A stretch of 27,950 bases of DNA. Source: CAZADA01 sp964568975 (GTDB lineage: Bacteria > Pseudomonadota > Alphaproteobacteria > Caulobacterales > Maricaulaceae). Positions 1 through 5,772 of this stretch are shown here, one piece after another. Within the stretch, counting starts at the first letter, position 1. Each line of letters starts with the position of its first letter. The stretch is taken from NCBI GenBank assembly GCA_964568975.1, contig CAZMSO010000034.1:1-27950 (forward strand), in the 5' to 3' direction. The notes below the pieces were generated by a model that was not told the DNA's origin, ran no database searches, and saw nothing but the letters and a program-made list of their open reading frames with translations. A program made the position numbers and the translations under genes.

Positions 1-14
1 TACGGCGTGAGTGA

Positions 15-38
15 TCTCAGTGCATCTCAGTACTGAGA
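15..38. repeat. Direct repeats plus a 14-bp perfect palindrome (TCTCAGT / ACTGAGA)
   Basis: TCTCAGT occurs at 15-21 and again at 25-31, exactly one helical turn apart. The second copy is followed directly by its inverse ACTGAGA at 32-38, so 25-38 is a perfect 14-bp palindrome. The cluster lies about 140 bp past the stop codon of the HTH/Rep-like gene. It has the look of a binding-site array (operator or iteron-like). No binding protein can be assigned from sequence alone. Confidence 0.5.
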
Positions 39-177
39 CTGACTGGATATTTGGTGGCCCGCAGCGCAATCACAGCCAGAGCCGGTTCCGTTCAAACAAA
101 GCCATCGAGATGACTGGAGCATGTTAATGTTTCGCGCTTCGCACCGGAAAACGACGCCCACCTTTCCTGGAGGCGCT

Positions 178-1128
178 TCAGAGCTCACTGCGCGGCTTCA
201 CCGTCTCAATACCCAATTCGCGCAGGGTCTGGCGGCCGACATGATTTTTGATCTCTTCGGCGGCATGGCGATTGGCCGTGAGCAGGCACCCATCAGCGAT
301 CTGCGCCCCAATCAATCTGCCGGCGATGACAGAACAGCGCTCAGCCAAAGCTTGGATAGCCCGATGCTGCGGCTGCTCGTGTGCGTCATCGCTGCCGGTT
401 TTGGGCGTAGCCACGCCCACACGCGTTTCGCGAACGCCATGGCGCGCCAACGCGGCCGGGCTGATCGCGTCGCAAGCCAGGTCTTGGTCGCGAACATTGG
501 CGAAGACAAGCTCACCAACGTTGATCGTGGCTCGCAGCACCGCGTCGCGAACATCGCCTGTAAGGCCTAAGGCCTCCACAAGCAGGTTCAGCGCATCGGA
601 AATCTCGGCGCCCTGTTTATTCTGTCTATTCTTATATAGGGGAACATCTGGAGGTTCACCATGTGGCGTAATTTTGTTCACCATACACGTTTCAGATGCA
701 CACCGTTTGGCGCCGCCTTTGTGTGAACGGTGAGCTTTTTCGAGCCGGGTTTCCCCGTTCGATTGCGCTTCAGTTGAACGGCGTCCGGCAACGGGCGAGG
801 TAGGCACATTGACCTTGTATACGTTGGTTCGCTTGGGCCCGTTTCGCCTCTCGCCCAACAGAACACGCCATTGGCCTGTTTTTTGGTTATAGCTCGCAAC
901 GCCAACATGCTCGAGAAATCCGAGCTTTCGCAGCCGGCGTAGGGTGCGCTCGGCGGATTTGACATGCACGCAAGCAGACTTCGCAAGCGATGCCGCCGAC
1001 GGCCATGCGATACCTTCGGCATTCGCGCGCCACGCCATGAAAAGTAAGATCCAGGCCTCGGTTCTATTCAATCCCCGCGCCTTGTAGTCTGGGTCTGAAA
1101 AGAAAGCATCGAACAACGCGACGGCCAT
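178..1128 (-). CDS. HTH-domain protein, replication-initiator-like (316 aa)
   Basis: The ATG start lies 3 bp past the stop of the upstream excisionase-like gene, so the two form an operon. Residues about 20-90 look like a winged-helix/HTH_36-type domain: LNRTEAWILLFMAW, then PSAASLAKS and ERTLRRLRKLGFLE. Such domains occur in plasmid and ICE replication initiators and in regulators of mobile elements. The middle (about 115-175) is basic, polar and probably disordered. The C-terminal third is helical and matches no family I recognise. A role in replication or control of the element is inferred from the domain and the neighbour, not shown. It could instead be a transcription factor. Confidence 0.7.
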   Translation of the reverse strand: MAVALFDAFFSDPDYKARGLNRTEAWILLFMAWRANAEGIAWPSAASLAKSACVHVKSAERTLRRLRKLGFLEHVGVASYNQKTGQWRVLLGERRNGPKRTNVYKVNVPTSPVAGRRSTEAQSNGETRLEKAHRSHKGGAKRCASETCMVNKITPHGEPPDVPLYKNRQNKQGAEISDALNLLVEALGLTGDVRDAVLRATINVGELVFANVRDQDLACDAISPAALARHGVRETRVGVATPKTGSDDAHEQPQHRAIQALAERCSVIAGRLIGAQIADGCLLTANRHAAEEIKNHVGRQTLRELGIETVKPRSEL

Positions 1129-1131
1129 CGG

Positions 1132-1527
1132 TCAGCCCATCCTGCTGACATTTGGCACTGTTCGGTCGGCGCTTTGCGTCGCGTCCGTGTCGCTGGTCGG
1201 GCCCTGCAGCGTCGCCGCATTCGCGGACAAAAGCGCGTCTAAATCATCGACGCGGATCAGACGTCGCTTGCCAAGCTTAAAGGACGGCAAATCACCAGAG
1301 CTGAGTAATTTGTAGAGACTGCTACGCGAGATGCCCGCGAGACGAGCCGCCTCAGCGGGCGAGACAGCAATCGGACCTCGATCATAGGCTGGACGGCCAG
1401 TGTGGCTGCCCCGGTCCTCACAGCCGGCTCCAGTGGTACGGCGACGAGACTTACAGGCATCTGCGTTGGTGAAAACGACTTCCCGGGTTGCCGCCTTCAA
1501 GCGGCGTTCGTGGACCTCTCTAGACAT
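1132..1527 (-). CDS. Excisionase/AlpA-type helix-turn-helix protein (131 aa)
   Basis: Residues about 53-101 form a typical HTH_17 (MerR-like excisionase) domain: VSPAEAARLAGISRSSLYKL, followed by the wing FKLGKRRLIRVDDLDALL. The first 50 residues are basic and not recognised. Proteins of this family bind DNA as excisionases (Xis) or as small activators of integrase genes in islands and phages. The ATG is preceded by a good ribosome site (GTAGGAGA) in the minus strand. The gene leads a two-gene operon with the 316-aa HTH protein. Its presence beside a tRNA-bounded region supports a mobile-element origin. No integrase gene is visible next to it. Confidence 0.8.
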   Translation of the reverse strand: MSREVHERRLKAATREVVFTNADACKSRRRTTGAGCEDRGSHTGRPAYDRGPIAVSPAEAARLAGISRSSLYKLLSSGDLPSFKLGKRRLIRVDDLDALLSANAATLQGPTSDTDATQSADRTVPNVSRMG

Positions 1528-2133
1528 GCGCTGTCTCCTACATCCGTCAAAGAACGGGGACAGTCAGCGCCACCTGATGCACGAAATATACGACGTGATT
1601 TTTTGATTTTTCGCGTTCGATAAACATTGACGTAAACGCGAATTGCTACATTCGCGTCAAAGGCTATCGGCGAAAGAGCGGGTCCGGTCGAGGTGGGGTC
1701 AGGGCCAGTCATTACCGCGCTCGGCCGCTTCCGCCCCATAAGGCCCGCAGAGCAAAATGTTGGAGCAGGGGATCGGTCGCGGTCGTCACCGCGAGGGGGA
1801 GCGAGCGGTCTCTAACCACATGGTGGTGGAGGAGGGGCGTCCGCTAACCATCTGCCGACCAAACCCAAGACAGGAGAGCCTTGAGTTCAACCCACTTGTG
1901 ACATGCTGCAGTCAATGAACCAATAATCGTCTGCCCGCATCAGTGTCACGGCAGACGCAAGCACCTCACCGTGATGGGAGCCAAGGTATCGTTGCAGCTT
2001 GGGCCAGAAGCAACCGCGAAACGAAGGCAACACCCGAAGGCATCGAAGGTGGGCGCTTCGCACCTCAAAATATTTCTTGTCTCTTTGATTGTCTCGCCAC
2101 CATACCAAAACCATCAAGTCAGTGATAAAAACA
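1528..2133. other. Non-coding or decayed stretch between two accessory genes
   Basis: About 600 bp without a convincing gene. It holds the upstream region of the HTH operon, including the inverted repeat at 1636-1657. Short open frames exist on both strands (for example 1887-2117 on the minus strand), but none has a clear ribosome site or a family I recognise. The base composition shifts to A/T-rich past about 2100, entering the next gene. Confidence 0.5.
1636..1657. promoter_or_regulatory. 8-bp inverted repeat upstream of the HTH operon (operator candidate)
   Basis: ACGCGAAT at 1636-1643 is matched perfectly by ATTCGCGT at 1650-1657 around a 6-base centre. It lies about 110 bp upstream of the excisionase-like start codon. 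A further TTCGCG occurs near 1613. Spacing and position fit an operator for the HTH operon. Autoregulation is inference. Confidence 0.4.
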
Positions 2134-3306
2134 TCAAGTTCTCCAATTGATATTTGTTTTGGAATATTTAAAGTTACATAAACTCAAATAATAAGTCTCC
2201 AATAGAAACTTTTCGCAGACCGGCTGTACGCTCCCAAGTCGCAAGGCTCGCCGTGCGACCGCAAGGCCATATGTCCCGTCATAACGCAAGATTGGAATTT
2301 TTCCTTTTAAGCCCCGCTCTCCATTTGTGTCAGTCTCGATTTCAGCTTCCAGTTCTGCCTTGCCGTCATCTCCAGTATATCGGGATCCTAAAAATGGCAT
2401 GATCTCCACCTCTTCAGACTCATACCGACGCAACACATTGCGAACCGTTTCTGGTGTCGGGCGTAAGTCTTTTGACTCGGGAGATTTCCGCAATCGTTTA
2501 CTCTCGACTCTCTCGCAAATCCGAGAAATGAGTTTTTTATCGTCCCTTAGGCGATCTTGTTCATTCTGTAGGTCATAGTAGGCTGAGATGATATCGTCTT
2601 TAAATGACGGTCTACCTGCTCCAGCTGAATAAGGAAAATACTTTCCCAACACATCCTTGAGCTTGTGAAAGATTAATCCCGTAGATCCAGAGTCACGTTC
2701 AAAACAAAGCAGATCACTTATGTTAACGAGATGGTAATCTGAGTTCAAACGGAATTCTGGCGCGTCCACTGAGAGAATAAGCGCAGGGCCTGGACACCAG
2801 AACTCCTTCAAGTGATTATAGACAATCTCAATGAGTTTTTGACCCCCGACACCGTCAATATCCAAATATACATATAAAGGAATTCGGGGTTTATTCCGAT
2901 CATAATATAAAAAGCCAAAATCATAAACGCCCGGCGCTATTTCGCCGCGACGCCCAAAATCGAAAATACTCGAACGAAGGAGGTCAAGAAACCCGTCTGG
3001 ACAAAATTTATAAACTTCGATGTAATGCTGCTTGCCAAAAAAATTGGGTTTCGATATCACAATTGGAGAAAATCTTTTAGGAAGGTACCTCTGCGTTACA
3101 TCAATTTCAGAGTTTCTCGTGTAACAGCACGGAGCATAACCGCAGAATTCAAAAATCCGAAAGAAAAGTGTCAGTTGATACGCATCGTCATATTTTTTCT
3201 TAAAATCATCAAGCGCGACAAAAGCGCCTCGATGATGAAGCGCAACTTTAGCCAATTTGCAAATTGGGAGGAAATCAACGATCTCCTCATTTATACAGAG
3301 TCCCAT
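2134..3306 (-). CDS. Unrecognised AT-rich accessory protein (about 390 aa)
   Basis: I do not recognise this family. The frame opens at an ATG at 3339, but the ATG at 3306 (MGLCINEEIVDF) is preferred because AGAGGA precedes it at good spacing. No signal peptide or membrane helix is apparent. Residues about 150-180 include a hydrophobic strand with acidic residues (IPLYVYLDIDGVGGQKLIEI). The C-terminal half has GRPSFKDDIISAYYDL followed by a charged helical stretch and PTPETVRNVLRRY, reminiscent of a small DNA-binding or regulatory segment. Codon use is clearly A/T-richer than in any neighbour, which points to recent acquisition. The gene stands alone, 269 bp from the tRNA end to its left-facing start, and could be cargo of the island. 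Confidence 0.65.
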   Translation of the reverse strand: MGLCINEEIVDFLPICKLAKVALHHRGAFVALDDFKKKYDDAYQLTLFFRIFEFCGYAPCCYTRNSEIDVTQRYLPKRFSPIVISKPNFFGKQHYIEVYKFCPDGFLDLLRSSIFDFGRRGEIAPGVYDFGFLYYDRNKPRIPLYVYLDIDGVGGQKLIEIVYNHLKEFWCPGPALILSVDAPEFRLNSDYHLVNISDLLCFERDSGSTGLIFHKLKDVLGKYFPYSAGAGRPSFKDDIISAYYDLQNEQDRLRDDKKLISRICERVESKRLRKSPESKDLRPTPETVRNVLRRYESEEVEIMPFLGSRYTGDDGKAELEAEIETDTNGERGLKGKIPILRYDGTYGLAVARRALRLGSVQPVCEKFLLETYYLSLCNFKYSKTNINWRT

Positions 3307-3411
3307 CGCGTCCTCTTTTGAAACGGAGGCTCGATGCATCGATTCGCATATGTGGCCAGTCGGTTTTGCACATAGGACCGACGGCCAGTGCTATCGTGCA
3401 TGCCTGCGCGT

Positions 3412-3432
3412 CTTGGGGACGATCGCCCCAAG
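3412..3432. repeat. Inverted repeat CTTGGGG / CCCCAAG
   Basis: A perfect 7-bp stem (3412-3418 with 3426-3432) around a 7-base loop lies between the AT-rich gene and tRNA-Arg. A second small hairpin, CCGGCC/GGCCGG, lies near 3564-3581. Neither is followed by a T-run, so a terminator role is not supported. Confidence 0.35.
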
Positions 3433-3608
3433 TGATCGTTCGCGTTACGAGCAACTCCCGGCCAGGGGGTGGATCATGGGAACGACCCGCAGCCCGATGA
3501 GCGGCCAACACGCACCGACGAATTCGAAATGCTACCCATGTCGTTACCCAGTTTGAGGTTTCCGGCCCGAAGTGGCCGGTGGCACTCGATTTAAATCATT
3601 GATTTTAA

Positions 3609-3685
3609 TGGCGACCCCGGGAGGACTCGAACCTCCGACCTGATGATTAGAAGTCACCTGCTCTATCCAGCTGAGCTACGGGGCC
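3609..3685 (-). tRNA. tRNA-Arg (anticodon TCT)
   Basis: A 77-nt cloverleaf on the minus strand with encoded CCA. The acceptor stem is GGCCCCG with CGGGGTC (one G-T pair) and the D stem is GCTC/GAGC. The anticodon stem is GGTGA/TCATC around loop CTTCTAA, which gives anticodon TCT. The T arm is GGAGG-TTCGAGT-CCTCC, with discriminator G. Its 3' end points to accessory DNA and its 5' end to the housekeeping block, so it probably marks an island junction. Just outside the CCA is an A/T-rich near-palindrome (AAATCA-T-TGATTT, about 3595-3607). Confidence 0.97.
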
Positions 3686-3827
3686 GTCTCCAAGCGCTTA
3701 CGCCGTTTGACGCCGCACGCCAATCCCGCGTCCGCGCGGCGCGAATCGCGCTTTGAGTGTTTCGTGTCATTCCCACCGGCGGGATCGTCCGCCTTGCACG
3801 CCAGCACCGGCCAGGAAGAGAAGCGCC

Positions 3828-4187
3828 ATGACGGATCAGGTTCTCACGCTCTACGGCATCAAATCGTGCGACACCATGCGCAAAGCGCGCGCCTGGCTGG
3901 ACGCTGCGGGTCTGGCGTACACGTTTCATGATTACAAAAGCGCGGGCATCGAGGTGGCGACGTTGCGCGCATGGGCCGCCGAGGTGGGATGGGAATTGTT
4001 GCTGAACACGCGCGGCGCCACGTTCCGCAAGTTGCCCGACATAGACAAGGGCGATCTCGACTTGGACAAGGCTGTCACCCTCATGGCGGCGCATCCCAGC
4101 CTCATCAAGCGGCCGGTGCTGACGCGGCTTGGCGGGCCGCCCTTGGTCGGGTTCGATCCGCAGCGTTATGCGACGCTCCAAGCCTGA
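3828..4187 (+). CDS. ArsC/Spx-family reductase-like protein, YffB type (119 aa)
   Basis: The start MTDQVLTLYGIKSCDT follows a good ribosome site (AGGAAGAG). An upstream in-frame extension to 3753 lacks such a site. The thioredoxin-fold N-terminus has a single active-site-like Cys14 in YGIKSCDTMRKA, typical of YffB proteins (PF03960) rather than true ArsC with its C-x5-R pattern. The C-terminal LIKRPVL with GFDPQRY matches the family end. Such proteins are thought to be glutathione-dependent thiol reductases, but the physiological substrate is uncertain, and I would not call it a proven arsenate reductase. It is the first gene past the tRNA-Arg and is transcribed alone. Confidence 0.88.
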   Translation: MTDQVLTLYGIKSCDTMRKARAWLDAAGLAYTFHDYKSAGIEVATLRAWAAEVGWELLLNTRGATFRKLPDIDKGDLDLDKAVTLMAAHPSLIKRPVLTRLGGPPLVGFDPQRYATLQA

Positions 4188-4293
4188 GTAGGCTGTGAGG
4201 CGGTGCAGGTATGCTGCGCCGCAAAAATTTCCTTAACAGCACACACCACCAATGATACGACTTTCGTCGCATATAGCGAAAGGGGACTCGGTC

Positions 4294-4644
4294 ATGATGC
4301 GTATGGTCATCGGTGCGTTGGCGTTTGTTTCTTTTGGGCTTTCGGCATCTGCAGATGAATCCGCCAGCACGGTGTGGACGCTCGATCGCGCGCTGTTGGT
4401 TGATGTTGCGAGTGCGAAGTCCGTGTTGTCGGACCTTAAAGCCGTGGCGAGGGATGTCTGCACGCAGGAGCATTCCCGTGGCGTGCTGTTCCCAAGCGCC
4501 CTGCGTCGGTGTGTCAACGACACGGTTCAACGCACTGTCGCGGCGGTGGACGATGCCGCGTTGAACACCGTTTACCTTGATGGCGCGAGCCGTCGGGCCA
4601 AACGGCGCTTCCTGGCCATGGTGGAGAACCGGCCGTCGGCGTAA
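4294..4644 (+). CDS. UrcA family secreted protein (116 aa)
   Basis: The ATG at 4294 follows AAAGGGGA. An upstream ATG at 4252 would put a polar leader before the signal sequence. Residues 1-20 are a Sec signal peptide with a probable cut after ASA. The mature part has two cysteines (C56 and C73) and the characteristic pattern AVARDVC...CVNDTVQRTVAAVDDAALNTVY of UrcA proteins, which are common in Caulobacterales, Maricaulales and sphingomonads. Function is not established; the cysteines probably form a periplasmic disulfide. It is monocistronic and ends ahead of a strong hairpin shared with the convergent rpmG. Confidence 0.85.
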   Translation: MMRMVIGALAFVSFGLSASADESASTVWTLDRALLVDVASAKSVLSDLKAVARDVCTQEHSRGVLFPSALRRCVNDTVQRTVAAVDDAALNTVYLDGASRRAKRRFLAMVENRPSA

Positions 4645-4737
4645 CGGCCCGGGCTTGGGGGAGGTGCGCTCGCATTACGCCGTGCGCCGCCTCCCAGAGC
4701 CTTGTGCGCCGTGGGTTGGACACCAAGGATGGCCGAC

Positions 4738-4774
4738 AAAAAGGCCGCGCCGGTGAAGGGCGCGGCCTTTTCCA
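4738..4774. terminator. Bidirectional terminator between urcA-like gene and rpmG
   Basis: The stem AAAGGCCGCGCC with GGCGCGGCCTTT (within 4740-4771) encloses a short loop. It is flanked by A's on the left and T's on the right, so it can work on both strands between the convergent genes. Confidence 0.85.
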
Positions 4775-4809
4775 TCACTCTCGATCGCCTCAGCGAACAG
4801 GCCGGGCGG

Positions 4810-4977
4810 CTATTTGATTTTGCCTTCTTTGAAGTCCACGTGCTTGCGCGCGATGGGATCATATTTCTTCTTGACCATTTTCTCGGTCATCGTGCGCGTG
4901 TTCTTTTTGGTCACGTAGAAGTATCCGGTGTCAGCCGTGGAGTTCAGCCGGATTTTGATGGTGGTGGGCTTCGCCAT
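4810..4977 (-). CDS. rpmG: 50S ribosomal protein L33 (55 aa)
   Basis: A short minus-strand gene encodes MAKPTTIKIRLNSTADTGYF, then YVTKKNTRTMTEKMVKKKYD and PIARKHVDFKEGKIK. This is a complete L33 of the usual 55 residues without the zinc-binding cysteines (C- type). L33 sits at the E site of the large ribosomal subunit. The ATG at 4977 and TAG at 4810 are unambiguous. A sigma-70-like promoter lies about 45-75 bp upstream and a bidirectional terminator downstream, so it is probably its own unit although the Nudix and rnr genes run in the same direction behind it. Confidence 0.97.
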   Translation of the reverse strand: MAKPTTIKIRLNSTADTGYFYVTKKNTRTMTEKMVKKKYDPIARKHVDFKEGKIK

Positions 4978-5021
4978 GGGGCCTCATGCTCCGGTCGTCG
5001 GATGCGGAAACTAAGCTGGGT

Positions 5022-5050
5022 TAGCTATGAGCCTGTCGCTGAGGTGTCAA
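5022..5050 (-). promoter_or_regulatory. Sigma-70-like promoter of rpmG
   Basis: On the minus strand a perfect TTGACA (5050-5045) is followed by a 17-base spacer and TAGCTA (5027-5022), about 45 bp before the rpmG start. The -35 box is ideal and the -10 box is weak. Confidence 0.6.
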
Positions 5051-5084
5051 GCACAAACATGCGCCCTGATGCGGCCTGCGTATG

Positions 5085-5112
5085 AATTGCGGAAGGCTTG
5101 CCGCAATTGCGG
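5085..5112. repeat. Nested inverted repeats AATTGCGG / CCGCAATTGCGG
   Basis: AATTGCGG at 5085-5092 pairs with CCGCAATT at 5101-5108. The right arm continues into a 12-bp perfect palindrome (5101-5112). The element lies between the Nudix stop and the rpmG promoter. It could be the terminator of the rnr-nudix operon (no T-run is visible) or a binding site. Confidence 0.45.
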
Positions 5113-5133
5113 TTTCGGCGATCCTGAGGCTGC

Positions 5134-5772
5134 TCAATCCCACAAAGGCGTGCTGACAAACCGTCCATCCTCGCTGCGCAGAAAGGGCGGGGCGGTGTTG
5201 GGAGCGCGCATGCGAGTCATGGCCGCCGCCCAGACCGCTTGGGTGATGGGGTGCGCTTGGTCCAGATCCGCCGTGCGGCGCCACGCGATGTCGGTGAGTT
5301 CGCCATCGCCTGAGCGGGGCGCCGGCGGCGGGGCATCCACGCTCGCCAGGAAAAACCAGGTGTCATAGCGCCGGACTTGGCCGGGCGGCGTGATGGCGCG
5401 ACAGACGAGGCTCAACCCGTCCTTCGGGGCCTGCACCCCGGTTTCCTCCCACAATTCACGCCGGGCCGCTTGGGGCAGGGCGATGGCTGTCTCGGCGGAG
5501 ACGAGGCCCAGCAGCTCCTCATGATCCGGGCAAATCTCGGCGGGCCCCAGCGCCGCCATGGCGTCCGCGTTGACGGCGTCCTGCGGCTCCACGCCGCCGC
5601 CGGGAAACACCAAGCGGCTGGGCATGAACACCGCCTGGGCGCTGCGCCGGCCGGTGAGCACGCGCAGCGTGTCGCCATCGCCGCATATCAACACAAGTGC
5701 GGCAGCCAGGCGTACGGGAACCTCCGCCTGGCTCGTCGCGCCGGCGCGTGGATCGGAGGGCGTTGCGCTCAT
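5134..5772 (-). CDS. Nudix hydrolase with interrupted Nudix box (212 aa)
   Basis: The fold begins with RLAAALVLICGDGDTLRVL and has the glycine-rich start of the Nudix box at LVFPGGGVEPQD (about 54-64). The catalytic helix RELWEETGV lies at 105-113 (R105, E106, E109, E110, G112). About 30 residues are inserted between the two halves. This arrangement resembles the NUDT7/NUDT19 CoA-diphosphatase-like branch. Nudix enzymes cleave nucleoside diphosphate-X compounds with Mg2+ bound by the glutamates. The substrate here is unknown; CoA esters or NAD(H)-type compounds are plausible. The start ATG overlaps the rnr stop by 4 bp (ATGA), so the two are translationally coupled. Confidence 0.9.
   Translation of the reverse strand: MSATPSDPRAGATSQAEVPVRLAAALVLICGDGDTLRVLTGRRSAQAVFMPSRLVFPGGGVEPQDAVNADAMAALGPAEICPDHEELLGLVSAETAIALPQAARRELWEETGVQAPKDGLSLVCRAITPPGQVRRYDTWFFLASVDAPPPAPRSGDGELTDIAWRRTADLDQAHPITQAVWAAAMTRMRAPNTAPPFLRSEDGRFVSTPLWD

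Larger units (their letters stand above)
1..3608. mobile_element. Accessory island (part) abutting the 3' end of tRNA-Arg(TCT)
   Basis: The interval left of the tRNA carries an excisionase-like HTH gene, a replication-initiator-like HTH gene, an unrecognised gene visibly richer in A/T than the rest of the window, and long non-coding stretches. The housekeeping genes start immediately on the other side of the tRNA. The tRNA 3' end faces this region, which is the classical position for an integrated island. No integrase and no repeat of the tRNA 3' end are visible inside the window, so the far end and the recombinase would lie outside. That this is an integrated element is inferred from gene content, base composition and position. 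Confidence 0.5.

Noticed and set aside
121..733. Plus-strand open frames over the Rep-like gene
   Set aside because: They are shadows of the minus-strand HTH gene, with no ribosome site or recognisable domain.
1887..2125. Short frames on both strands (76 aa minus, 60 aa plus)
   Set aside because: No ribosome site, no family resemblance, and mutual overlap; treated as non-coding.
3257..3556. Plus- and minus-strand frames between the AT-rich gene and the tRNA, checked for an integrase remnant
   Set aside because: No tyrosine recombinase motif (R...HxxR...Y) or HTH is visible in any frame.
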